A DNA stretch of 64,000 nt from Moniliella sp. 'wahieum' (taxonomy: Eukaryota > Basidiomycota > Moniliellomycetes > Moniliellales > Moniliellaceae), in the NCBI GenBank assembly GCA_003971905.1, contig RSEE01000045.1, positions 62,001-126,000 on the forward strand. Reading direction: 5' to 3'. Position 1 is the stretch's first letter, and each line of letters opens with the position of its first letter. The position numbers were made by a program, and so were the translations under genes. The notes beneath the pieces were generated by a model. That model ran no database searches. It had not been told where the DNA came from and was given only the letters and a program-made list of their open reading frames with translations. Of this stretch, positions 35,301 to 45,251 are shown one piece after another.

Positions 35301-35942
35301 ACGACCCATTTAGTACACGGCGATCCCTGCGTTCCTCCCCCTCCTGTGCCTAAGGATGACATTCTGATGACCGTTCCTGAAACGTTTATCCCCCTCAGCC
35401 GGGACAAGGGACCTCGTCCATGCAACAGTCACCCATCAGGGAAAGCCCCATCTCCCCTTCAAGCCCGCCCCGTACGGGGCCTTCATCCGGCGGGTGCTCC
35501 GGTTCGTCGGGACACGATGCTTGGTCCATGCGGGGTCAAGCCGGGGTCGGGGGTGTCGGGTGGGTCGGGCGGTTCTGCGGCTGCAGAAGTGGGGACGGGT
35601 ACGGGTACGCGGACGACGGCTTCACCACGCAACTCGATGCTGCCTCCCTCAACGTTACCACCCTTGTCATCTCAGCCTCCCCCGCTGCCACCTTCGTTCC
35701 CGATGCCGGCTCCCCCTTCGGGCCCACCTTATCGCCGTCAAAATGTGGCCGATTGGCCGGGCGGCCCTGTGGTGGAGCTGCACCCGCCTCGTGTGGCCGC
35801 CGAGCCTTCGTTGGTCGAAGACACGTGGGTCACAGGCAGCACCGAAGGACACCACCCTCCTTCGTTGTGTCCTGGGTCGAACGACCATGGAATGTGGACC
35901 ATGTCTCGGACGTCGAGCACGACCCATTCGATTGGCCACTGA
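32340..35942 (+). CDS. RGD1: F-BAR and RhoGAP domain protein (RGD1/Rga7 type)
   Basis: Likely a membrane-curvature-binding GTPase-activating protein for Rho3/Rho4-type GTPases at growth and division sites. After a Ser/Pro/Ala-rich N-terminus, the F-BAR region reads TEANTYSQYFKARARIDRSY, LDLTEAKQHRERATQLEGEL, LKYAEHLDHVKQVRQRYLEI, then ALYRREVSELELFRRQRQNE and LENAQKAWIDLVGSQRANR. An intron at about 33870-33922 precedes WHGEYRDLQFGVPL. The RhoGAP domain (about 33960-34660) has MVRKCLAFLNEHALDTSGLY with the arginine-finger loop GLYRTVGNRK, SLLKLYLRQLPIPLV and DAHNLARIFGPVII. A long Pro-rich disordered tail runs to the stop at 35942. Another intron (GTACGT donor near 32692) splits the F-BAR. One-base breaks occur near 32585, 33270, 33450 and 34857, so the exact exon map is uncertain. 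Confidence 0.85.
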
Positions 35943-36520
35943 GTTTGGTGTGGGGCCCGCGGCGGGGCGGGTGAGCGCGGGCTGGGTTCCTTTCTTCTTT
36001 TTCTCTGTTCTGCGTCCTTGGGGTTGGTTGGTGGTGGGGGGGTGTTGACCTCTGTTTGGATCGCTCCATCTTGGTGGGGGAAGGAGCCATTACCCTGTTC
36101 TTTCTTTCCTTCCCCCCTTTTTAACAGCCACGATTTCGAACAATGGCTTCATCACGGGAGGGTTGGCTGCGCTGCCTGGTCCATAGCCCCAGAGCAGGCG
36201 GGGGGCGAGCGGGGGAGGTAGATCGATGGGCAGCGCGACAGACAGACCAGCGAGAGCCAGCGTGGTCTGCCGAAGGAAGACAGGCCCGTGCGGCTGCTGG
36301 GAGCAGCCGGATGGACTGACTACACCTGCACGTGACCCACTGGACGGCCTGCTGCGGGCCGAAGCAGGGCGAAACAGGCCCACACTCGCCCGTGCGGGGT
36401 GGGGCAGCAACCCTACCCGCCAGGCCGCTCGCCTAGCGTGGCCCCTCAGCGATCGATGAGCTACAACAACCAGCCGGCTCGGCGCCGCCTTCCCCTCCCC
36501 CACCTCTGCCCCGCCCCGCC
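35943..36520. other. RGD1-EGD2 intergenic interval
   Basis: A 578-bp interval between two same-strand genes. It starts with a T/G-rich 3' UTR and ends with a C-rich leader immediately before the EGD2 ATG. No gene was found. Confidence 0.5.
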
Positions 36521-37145
36521 ATGGCTACCATCGACAACGTTACCGCAGCGCTCCACGACGTGCACGTGTCGGAGGAGGTGGCCAACCGCGCCGAGCGCAA
36601 GAGCCGCAAAGCGCTCCAGGGCCTGGGCCTGGTGCGCGTGCCCGGCATTGCGCGCATTGCCATGCGGCGCAACCGCGGCCACCTGTACGTGATCAGCAAC
36701 CCAGAGGTGTACAAGTCGCCCATTACCGACTCGTATGTCATCTTTGGTGAGGGCAAGGTCGAGGACCCGAACCAGCAGCAGCTTGCGCTCCAGGCTGCCC
36801 AGCAGCAACAGCAGCAGCTCATGCAGATGCAGCAGGCCGCCGCTGCCGAGGGGGCTGGCGGTGACTTCTCGGCCCAAGCCGAGGCGCTGCTCCCCGATTC
36901 CAAGAAACCCGAGGCACCCGAGGATGATGAGGAGCCCATCGAGACCGGGGATGTGAACGAGACCGACATTGAGCTGGTCATGAATCAGGCCCACACGACG
37001 CGCAACCGTGCAATCAAGGCGTTGCAAGAGGCAGATGGTGACCTGGTATGTTTTCCGTGCGCCCTCCCCCCCTCTCCACCTTGGTTTGCTAACGAAGCTT
37101 GCTTGTATATGCCAGATCAATGCCATCATGAATGCCACCGCATAA
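36521..37145 (+). CDS. EGD2: nascent polypeptide-associated complex subunit alpha
   Basis: A ribosome-associated chaperone subunit that, with the beta subunit, contacts nascent chains at the tunnel exit. The 184-residue product is the usual size. The NAC domain is clear: RAERKSRKALQGLGL, VRVPGIARIAMRRNRGHLYV, NPEVYKSPITDSYVIFGEGK. A Gln-rich linker follows, then an acidic hinge and a C-terminal UBA-like domain (TDIELVMNQAHTTRNRAIKA) finishing INAIMNATA. One intron (37046-37115, GTATGT...GCCAG, with a GCTAAC branch-like site at 37087-37092) separates the last nine codons. The frame is intact throughout, unlike most neighbours, so the locus reads as a normal active gene. Confidence 0.97.
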
Positions 37146-38246
37146 AGTGTCTCTCTGGAGAGCACCTTACTTCCCTGGCCCTGTCCCACTGGGTGGCGCC
37201 CCTGGCGTGCCCGGCTAGGACCTGTGGCCGTCCATGTTCTATGCCACGCAACCCCTTTCATGTCGGTCTGTCGAGCTGAACGTTCATTCTGTTACCGTTG
37301 TGCTCGTAGTCCGCCCGGCATTTACCCTGACATACTTGCATAGTACCGCTCTACTCTCCATCGGCTGGGACTTCCCCCACAGGATATGACGTCTCCCTCC
37401 CCACCCCCCTCCCAAGCCGCACAGGCCTTTTAGTGGAAAATGGGGGAAAAGAGGGCGGGTTGTTCGGTGGAAGTTCCCCACGTCCGTGAATCAGGACCGA
37501 GTGGTCACCGCGGTTGTGGAGAGGCTACAGCAAAGAGGGGCAGCGGGAGACAAGTATGGAGAGCCTGAGACGATAGCCCAGGAGTGGCGACCCGATCACG
37601 GAGGTGCGGGGCATAGAAGCTGCCTGGCGATCATTGTTTCTATCCCTTTGCGATTCCCCGCATCCCACCCGACTAGTTAGGACCAGCCTGCCCATCCACA
37701 TGCATCTGGCCAACTTGTCTTGATTGAGAACCTGAGCTGCGGATATACTCAGGCCCAATCCCGCTGTGGTTATATTGATTGCAGCCGAAGCTGAGCCAGA
37801 ACGTGCTGAGTGGCGCAATGCGGAGAGAGCAGGCGAGTTACAAAGCTGGGAGCCCGCGTCGTCGACAATGAGCGACAGAACCCAACGGGGTGGGGGGGGG
37901 AGGGATACGGGCGCAGCCATGCTGCTCGTGTTGAGGATGTCTGCCCAGTCTGCGGCGTATCCCCTGGTACAAGGCAAGTGCGAGCGCAGGTACAGGGGGT
38001 TGAACGGTGTTGGACGGGAATGGACACAGGAATTATACAGGTACCCGTGGGGTGGAGTGCAGCCTGGTGCCGCGCTGGGGTTGGCGGTTAGCGCGTGACG
38101 CGTGAGGCGCGAGTGCTTATATTATAGCAGCAGCCATGGCTGCAAGTTTAAATCGAGTTGGTTCGACGTGTTCAACGTTCAACGTTCAACCTCCTGGCCG
38201 CCACCACCTCGCCCCAGCCCCTGGAGCGCCTCCACTTGTGCTGGGC
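37146..38246. other. EGD2-DMT intergenic region
   Basis: No gene was recognised; minus-strand frames at 37525-37977 lack motifs. An ACGCGT-like word (38092-38106) and two TTCAACGTTCAACGTTCAAC copies (38169-38190) lie just upstream of the next gene. Confidence 0.45.
38092..38106. promoter_or_regulatory. GACGCGTGA (MCB-like) element upstream of DMT gene
   Basis: The sequence gcgcgtgacgcgtga holds one ACGCGT core and an adjoining GCGCG, about 145 bp before the likely ATG. It is the inverse-strand form of the elements upstream of KRE6 and the PDR pump. Confidence 0.35.
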
Positions 38247-39730
38247 ATGCCGCATGCCGTGGACGACGCGGAGCCTGGCTCTGCTCGCTCGACCACATCG
38301 TCTCAGTCCACCGTCACACTCCTCTCCCCGCCACAGCGCATCCTTTCCCCCTCCACCTCGCGCGCCGTTGCCAGCCGCACTGCCCCGGTCCCCCTCAGCC
38401 TCGATGTGGACCTGCCACCGGTTGAAGAGCCTCGGCTGCCTCCTCCGCCCCCCCGTCCCCGCCCACAGGAAGGCCGTTCGCACCTCCCCGACCCGGTTAG
38501 TTACGGATCCAGTCTTCCGGCTCGAGCATCTCCAGTTCGCTCCTCGAAACCGATACAGAAGCCGGGGAGAGCGGACTGACGCTCACGGGCTATTCCACCT
38601 TCTCCAGTGTCGACGCCGAGTCGTCTGTCATGGGAGGCGCGCGGGCCGAGGGACGGAGAAAGAAGAGGCGGAGAAGAAAACGCCCCCCGGAACCTGGAGT
38701 GCCATTTCCGAGCCAACCCGACCCTTCCAAGCCGTTGCGGCCAAGACACTACCGCAAACGCAAGGCCCAGCGCGGCGTTGTTCGCTGGTTCCACCGCTCT
38801 GAAGGCATGTTTCTCTTTGCGCTGGCTCAAGTCTTTGTCGCAGCGTGCGTGCCGCTCCTCGATCTGGTGCAACTTAGTTTTCCCGAGATTGTTCTAGGAG
38901 AGATGATGTCGCCTCCTTTGGAGCCTTGCTGTTTCTTTGTCAGCCGGACTCCTGACCCGGTCTTGGGCCCTCCGGGGGTCCGTCTACTTCTCTTGCTTCG
39001 TGGGCGCTGGGCGTAGTCACGCTCTTTGGTCTGTCTCTCTCGCTCTCCTCGCTTCATACCAGCGACACGGTAGCCCTTCTTTTTCTCGCCCCGGCCTTCA
39101 CCTACTTTCTCGGTGCCGCCCTGCTTGGCGAGCCCCTGTTTTTGCGCGAAGTACTGGGGATAAGTACGACGTTGGCCGGGGTGGTCTTGGTTACCCATCC
39201 TTGGTCTTTATTCCATGAAGAGCCCGACCGGATTCCTGGGCTTCCTTGCCCTTGGTCCCTGGGGCCGTGGACGACGCCTTCAGGTCCCTGGGCCTCGCCT
39301 GAGGCGGGGATCGGTCTGGTTCTGCTTAGTACGCTCGGTTTGGCAGGAAGTTACATTACGGTACGCAGGATTGGTACGCGTGCTTCAGCGGTTCAGAGCG
39401 TACGGTCCTACACCCTTCTAGCCACGGTTGTTTCTGCTTCCATCCTTGGTACTGGAATGCACCTGCCCAGCGAAAAGGAGGCTGTCGTCTCCTCCTCCTG
39501 GCATCTTGACCTTGTCGTCAGAAACACTTATGGCGCTCGCGCTACAGCGCTCCAAGGCGGGTCGAGCCACCTGTTTTGCCCTTCCAATTGCTTTTTGTTC
39601 TTCTCATTCAGGCTGTACGCCTGCACCACTTCCCTCCCTCGGTCTGCTAGGGGGGGCGCTGATCGTGCTTGGGGCCGGGTTGGTTTTCCTTGGTGAAACA
39701 GTAAAACCTGGCCCGTGGATCGAATCGTAA
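38247..39730 (+). CDS. DMT-superfamily (EamA/SLC35G-like) membrane transporter
   Basis: A multi-spanning membrane protein of the drug/metabolite transporter superfamily; the substrate is unknown. The likely ATG at 38247 (MPHAVDDAEPGS) follows a promoter-like segment; an in-frame ATG at 38136 would read through that segment and is less likely. A Ser/Pro-rich cytosolic N-terminus with a basic patch (RRKKRRRRKRPP) leads to SEGMFLFALAQVFVAACVPL. Then come the family motif GPPGVRLLLLLRG, DTVALLFLAPAFTYFLGAAL with LGEPLFLREVLG, LAGVVLVTHPWSLF, a second EamA repeat (GIGLVLLSTLGLAGSYITVR, IGTRASAVQSVRSY), and a final helix LLGGALIVLGAGLVFLGE. One-base breaks near 38510, 38900-39010 and 39540 separate these pieces. 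The stop is at 39728-39730. Confidence 0.75.
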
Positions 39731-40458
39731 CCATCAAATTTTCCATGTGATCGCATGCACCTGGCCATCCACTGCATCATTTCTCATCATTTTCAACTTT
39801 GTTTTTGCTTCAAGCTTCAAGCTTCCAACGCTTCATCCGCATTCCATTTGCCTGATCGGTCTGGTCTCTCTGCCCACTGTTACTTTTATCTCCTCCATCC
39901 AACGGTTCTCCCCCCTGCCCCTGCCTCCCCTCGGCTCAGCTCTGCCGCAGGACACAATTTGGCCGTCTGATTCTTTGGCGTTTTCCGGCTCTCTCTTTGC
40001 GTCCCCTCTTGGACTGCTTCATCCCACCCCACCCGCCCCTTGGCCACAATTTCGAATTGTAGGATTCAACAAGTGATGCATACGCGTGGGACATTCCTCC
40101 TTCTATAATGTCAATCCATGACTTATGACCGCCATCAACCGTTTGACGATGAGACATCAACCGATTCCCTTTTGGGTGATCTACCCAGCCCACAGCCAGA
40201 TAGGGGTAGCTGCCCCCCGGCTCTGAGGGCTACCGCGAGAAACATACGGGATGCATATGAAGGCGTATCTTCTGTATACACTCTGTATTCAGTGTGAGCT
40301 CCCATGCACCGGCTCGCTGCTAACTACGCATGGCTAGGGACTTGATATTTGACGCGAGCTGGGCGGACGTAGGATCGCAGCCCGCGCCAAGTAGATTAAT
40401 TTGCCCCGGGTAAAAGTATTGCTGGGATCGGCGGAAACACCAGCATCAAAAAAAAAAA
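39731..40458. other. gap between DMT gene and tRNA-Thr
   Basis: A T/C-rich 3' UTR-like stretch is followed by sequence without a recognisable gene. A CAAGCTTCAAGCTTCCAA direct repeat lies near 39811-39828. Confidence 0.45.
40446..40458 (-). terminator. RNA polymerase III poly-T terminator of tRNA-Thr
   Basis: A run of about ten A on the plus strand, T on the tRNA strand, directly after the 3' end of the tRNA. Confidence 0.8.
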
Positions 40459-40530
40459 TGCCTCCTAGCCGAATCGAACGACTAATCTTCGCATTACGAG
40501 TGCGACGCCTTACCATTGAGCCAAAGAGGC
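40459..40530 (-). tRNA. tRNA-Thr (anticodon CGT)
   Basis: A 72-nt cloverleaf on the minus strand has acceptor GCCTCTT pairing with AGGAGGC, D-arm GGCTCAATGGTAAGGC, anticodon stem TCGCA/TGCGA with loop CTCGTAA (anticodon CGT), and T-arm AGTCG-TTCGATT-CGGCT. It is followed at once by a run of about ten T on its own strand, the RNA polymerase III terminator. There is no intron. Confidence 0.93.
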
Positions 40531-41315
40531 GCGGATGCTGCATTAGTTCAGCAAAGGTCAGTTATACACAGCTCAGCCCGCCCTCCCCAACTTAATGCCG
40601 AAACGAAGGTCGACGGCCTCATGTCAGTTGCTCCATGCACCGTCTGCCCGTCTCTTTGCAATCTGACAACCTTTCCTCCGTTTCCTTTCTAGCCATGTAT
40701 CCTCCCCTGTGCCAAGGAATCCTGTGCCTCCTCTTAGTACTTTTGGTTCTCAGTTGCCTTGCACAACTTGCACATATATGTACCTCTCTCATATATATGA
40801 AGCAACCGCGCCTCCTCCTTGTCTGTTGTGGTTGTCCAAAGCCCATATCGGTCTTCAGTGACTCAAAGTGACACATGGCCACACACACGAAGTGGGGGCC
40901 GGTGCGTTCCCGACCTTCCACGGGCTTCCTGCTTCCGGCCAGCCTCTCCCACCACTGCCAGGCAACAGCCCTCGCAAATCTGACTTCCCTTGGCTCATCC
41001 GGAACATCACGTCTATGGCCTATCGCCAAGACCGCTAGTTAACCCCGTGACGGGTGGCAACGCGAGATAGGTTGCAGTCCATCATGCACAACCAACAGCG
41101 CCTGGCTCGCACTTGGGGACAAAAATGAAGCCCGCTGGAATAGGCTGTTCTCTCCTGTGCTTCTCATGGCCCGGGCATCCCAGCTCACTCCTCCGATCGA
41201 TCTGAGGCATCTTTCGAACACCAGCCTTACTGAGAGCTTGGCCAGCTTGACGACCCTTCTCTTGCTGCTCACATACAAATGAGTAAGGCAAGGCTCATTT
41301 GCCGAGGCAAAAAAT
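40531..41315. other. gap between the two tRNA genes
   Basis: About 785 bp without a supported gene. Frames on both strands are short and lack recognisable domains. Confidence 0.45.
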
Positions 41316-41415
41316 TGTCGTGTCCCGGGATCGAACCGGGGACCTTGAGGAATCCTGAGGATTTGTAATTGAAGCACACTTCAATCTCACGCTCTCCCAT
41401 CTGAGCTAACCCGAC
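41316..41415 (-). tRNA. tRNA-Phe (anticodon GAA) with intron
   Basis: A 100-nt minus-strand gene has acceptor GTCGGGT...ACACGAC, D-arm GCTCAGATGGGAGAGC, loop TTGAAG giving anticodon GAA, and T-arm CCCGG-TTCGATC-CCGGG. An intron of about 27 nt (41352-41378) follows the base 3' of the anticodon. Its CTTCAAT pairs perfectly with ATTGAAG of the anticodon loop across a 4-nt TGTG turn, as in other intron-bearing tRNAs. The top pair of the anticodon stem (TGAGA/CCTCA) and one acceptor pair are imperfect, so exact splice points are uncertain. A run of A/T (ttgcctc/aaaaaa) lies just downstream. Confidence 0.85.
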
Positions 41416-41578
41416 ATGATTCCAGTTGGTATCACTACAGCTCACCCAGCTACCGAAGGGACACGCTCCGTTACTTCGTTACTTATGCTCCACGTCCTCC
41501 GTTTGTCCAGTTGATAATCTGTTCGGTAGAGTTGGCTTTCCCGAGTGCGTTTCTACCAGCCTGTCCTCCTTGCCACTC

Positions 41579-42505
41579 ATGGGCGGCTACCTTTCCACAC
41601 CGTCTCCCCAAGAGCAGGTCGAGGCGCAAGTGCGCAAGTCGACCACAGCGAAATGGGCTGAGATTGATGCACGCTACACGCCCGAGCAGGTGCGGGAGAT
41701 GAGCCAGCTGGAACGCGTACGTGCCCCCTCATCGATCGTCCTTCTTTCTACTCCCGCCCTCCGGCCCCCACTGCTTACTCCCCGTATGGAATATCGGCGG
41801 TGATGTGACTTTGCTCACTGCCTCATGGGACGCAGTGCACGCCGGCCTACCCTATTTGGCCAATGAGCCAGCCTTGGTGCGGGGCCGCCTGCGCGCCCGG
41901 AGGATCTACCACCGCTTCAACCATTCCCTCCCCAATCCTACGGATCCACCTGACCTCCCTCCCGGGGTGGAGCCGTCCGGAATTGGAGGCAGCCAGGGCG
42001 GTGCGGCAGCCGAGGCGGGTTTGGACGTGATTGGGGCGGAACGACGGGGGATGCTGGCTGAGCTGTTCGACGTGGCGCCGGAAAAGATGCAAGCGGTGGA
42101 GATAGAGCCCCCGCTGTTGGTGACTTTGGGACGAACATCAAGCTGGAGGGTGCGTTTTATGCCAATTGGAACACCACCTTTGTCGATTCGGCCGAGATCC
42201 GGATCGGGAGTGGGACGCTGTTTGGGCCAAGTGTGCATGTCTATTCGGGTACCCACTCTATCAGTGCGGCGGAGCGGGCCAAGGGATGGGAACGCGCGGC
42301 ACCTGTCAGCATTGGTCGCGATTGTTGGTTGGGCGGCAACACGACGGTCATGCCAGGCGTGACGATTGGGGACAATGTCACGATTGGCGCAGGGAGCGTG
42401 GTGACGACCGACATTCCTTCCTTTTCCGTCGCGGTTGGTGTGCCGGCCAAGGTGATCAAAACATTGGCGCCGCATGAGCGCTCCGTCCCGTCGCCTCCCG
42501 CTTAG
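41579..42505 (+). CDS. maltose/galactoside O-acetyltransferase-like enzyme (Mac + left-handed beta-helix)
   Basis: A predicted cytosolic acetyl-CoA-dependent sugar O-acetyltransferase of the LacA/Maa family. Exon 1 from ATG 41579 gives MGGYLSTPSPQEQVEAQ. An intron with a GTACGT or overlapping GTGCCC donor (41717-41721) and acceptor ...GACGCAG near 41835 leads into the Mac domain (HAGLPYLANEPALVRGRLRA, RRIYHRFNHS). The hexapeptide beta-helix follows: IRIGSGTLFGPSVHVYSGTH (the His of GTH is the family's catalytic base position), APVSIGRDCWLGGNTTVMPG, VTIGDNVTIGAGSVVTTDIP and the terminal VGVPAKVIK. A one-base break near 42135 separates Mac and helix. The stop is at 42503-42505. Confidence 0.85.
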
Positions 42506-43057
42506 GACAAAAGCAGGCGTGGCGCATCCTCGTCCTTTTCTGGCCTGGGGCTTCTCCACCCTTGGGTCACTGATCATCTCCTTCTAGATTGTCGAGACGC
42601 CCCCAGGGGGGATTAATTGTAGGCGGACTCAACCAACTTGTGCTCATTTTTGCTTCATCCACCGCCCCGGGGGGCTCGCGCCTGGTAAGCAGCGTCTACG
42701 CATAAGAGGCCATGTTGGGTTGTGTTGGATTGCGGCGCAGATGGCCACCATGTGCGCGTGGGTTGGCGTTGCCAGCATGCCGTATCCTCACCTACGTCGA
42801 CGGTCAGCCCCGCCGTGCTGGTTGGCCGGGGCGGTGGCAGGCATGGCTCCTACTCATAGAGGGCTCGTAACGCGACACGTGTCGCTTACTGGGCTTAGCG
42901 CTTACCGCGGAGGCCATCCGATTTCAAATTGCAACGCTGAACGTTGAATGTTGAAAGTTGAAAGTTGAAAACGCGAATGCGAAACGTTCAACTGCGCAGC
43001 CCTTGTATACTGGTCCTGGCGAACCCATGGGATGTCTGCTACCATCATACCAGGGCC
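42506..43057. other. promoter region of the Zn2Cys6 regulator
   Basis: No gene. A cluster of GTTGAA words (42937-42970, gaacgttgaatgttgaaagt and following) lies about 90 bp before the candidate ATG. Confidence 0.45.
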
Positions 43058-45003
43058 ATGGCAAGCACGCCAGACACGCCCGACACGCCCAGCACGCCAG
43101 CCCCGCCGCCGCTGGCACCGGCTGTGCTGCCCCAGCGGGCCAAGCGGAGGCGCCAGCGTGCACAACTCTCTGCGACCTGTGCCGCATCGGCAAGCTCAAG
43201 TGCGACCGCACGGCACCCCTCTGCTCCTCCTGCCGCGCCCATGGCCGCCCCGAGCACGAGTGCACCCGCCATGGCGTGCCTGTCGCCGTAGCCCCCCCGC
43301 CACGGCCCCCGGGAAGGAGGAGGCATCGCGCTCGGACTTCCACCCATCGCCGCCCCGCCGCCGTCATCCCCCCCCCGCCACCGCCGCCCACCACGCCGTC
43401 ATCCCCCCCGCCACCACCACGCCGCTTCCACTGCCTCCACTCCCATTGTTCCCACCCCTACCCCCCCCACCGCCCTCGCCTCCACTCCCAGTGCCCCCAC
43501 CCCCTTCGCGCCCACTATCCCTGCCTTGTCCCCGCCTCCAATCTGCCCATCGTTCTCCTCTCCTCCTCCTCCAGTTCTTTGGCGCTGCATCCACTTGAAT
43601 CCGTAGTGGCAGGAACATGTGCTGTCCGTCTGCGCCGCTTTGGCCCGCTTGCACTACCTCCACCCCCAGACCCGTGCACCGAGCTGGCTGGCCAGGCGAG
43701 GGCCGCCCTTCCCAAGTGGGAGCAGATGGACCAGCTGCTTCAGATCTACTGGGACCAAGTGGCCATCTGTTTCCCATGGTACGACGCGGCACAGGTACGG
43801 GGCAAGGCAGAAGCACTGTACGTGTTGCCCGACAAGCCACTCAACAGCCAGCAGGGGGGGATGCTGCCTTTGCTCGCCTTCCTCTGTGCCGTGGCAGCCA
43901 AAGTGTACAATCTGTCTCTCTCCTCGCGCCTGCTTGAGTGGGGGGTAGACACGGACGCGCCGGCCCGCCTCTCGGGGCTGGGAAGGCAGTGTTTCCACCA
44001 AGGCTTTCTCCAGGTAGAACAGAACGCGTGTCCATGCGCGGCTGTCCCATCGTCCAGCTTCTCATCACGGCCGGGATTGGGCTCAGCCTCGTGGCTGAGG
44101 TTGGCGTACTAGACACGTGTTTACGCGCTGCACGGCAGTCGCACATGGACCGGTTGGGCCCGGTGCAGAGGATGAGCGAGGAGGACATTGTCCAGGCTGC
44201 TTGCTTTTCCATGCTGGTCTACCTAGACTGGTGGGCGTCGCTGTCACAGGGATGCCATATGGTCTATGAAAACACCTTCACCACGTCGTGGGAGAACGCG
44301 CGTGTGCCAGAGCATATGGAGGCATTTGCAGTGTGGGAGACCAACCTGCGCATTGCCCGTCTCGCCCTTTGGCTCGAGGACGGGGCAGCGACGGGGCAGC
44401 CGTGGCCAAGGAGGCGAGGGCGGTGCTGGACGGGCTGCCAGTCGGGTTGAGAGGGACAAGTGTGCAAGCTGTGCATGTGAAGAGCACACTCCACTTTCTG
44501 CTGTTGGGGATGCACATGCCCTTGTTTCCGGCTGGTCGGGACCAAGCACGGGAGCATGCGCTGGCACTGGTCGACTTGGCGCAGGAAGCACGGCAGGGGA
44601 GGTACCTGCTGCTGCGTAGCAAGCGTGCGCGTCACGCACTGGTCAACGCGGGGCTGGTCCTGCTTGCGGATGCTGTGCTTGGCGAGGGCGAAAGCACGCG
44701 CGAGAGAGGAGGCAAGGCGATGCTGGAGGCGGCGGAGAGCCTGGCGGAGGCGACGCTGGAGCGCGAGCCGGCGACGCGGGCTCCTCCTGGCGGCTGGAGG
44801 GGCTGCTGCGGGCTGGGCTGCTGCAGCTGGCCAGCGAGGGCGATGATGCGGCGGTGGCGGCGATGCAGGCGGTGGCGGACGAGATGGGGGGGGCGTGGGC
44901 GCCGTTCTGTCCGACCCGTTCCTGCAGCGGGGGGGGTGCAGGCATGGGCCGTCGTAGCCCCGAAGGATGGGCTTGTACATTTTACTCGAGGCGCACGAGA
45001 TAG
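43058..45003 (+). CDS. Zn(2)Cys(6) fungal-type transcription factor
   Basis: A nuclear DNA-binding regulator; the target is unknown. From ATG 43058 (MASTPDTPDTPSTPAP) a basic stretch AKRRRQR leads, across a one-base break near 43165, to the binuclear zinc cluster CDLCRIGKLKCDRTAPLC plus SSC and HEC: six Cys spaced 2-6-6-2-8, the canonical pattern. A Pro-rich linker follows, then the middle-homology-like region (PKWEQMDQLLQIYWDQVAIC, FPWYDAAQVRGKAEALYVLP, LPLLAFLCAVAAKVYNLS). Further helices are VQLLITAGIGLSLVAEVGVL and EEDIVQAACFSMLVYLDWW, then LVNAGLVLLADAVLGEG and LQLASEGDDAAVAAMQAVA. The stop is at 45001-45003 in the frame that continues the last helix. Breaks near 44030 and 44400 are in the same style as elsewhere. 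An exon/intron boundary near 44010-44030 cannot be excluded. Confidence 0.75.
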
Positions 45004-45251
45004 GGTTACTCTATAGCACCGGCAGGTGTGGGTGTGTTGCGGGACAGCCGGCGGAACGCGGCGCGGCCCCAAATGCAGAACCCCGCGCCGCATTCCGCCC
45101 CGGTGGGGCAGGCGGGGCATCCAAGCGCATCCAGCCTCCAGCGGGGCACAGCAGCGCACAGCAGCCGCCACCGCAGCCGACCAGCCCCACGTGGAGGCTG
45201 CGCCCCCACCCCACCCTCCCGCCCGCGCCCCACCGTCGCTGCGTCGCCGCC

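Noticed and set aside
37525-37977. 150-residue minus-strand frame between EGD2 and the DMT gene
   Set aside because: Composition is mixed, no conserved motif was seen, and an equally long plus-strand frame overlaps it.
38136-38246. Upstream ATG for the DMT transporter
   Set aside because: The extra 37 codons run through the TTCAACGTTCAACG promoter-like words; the ATG at 38247 is preferred.
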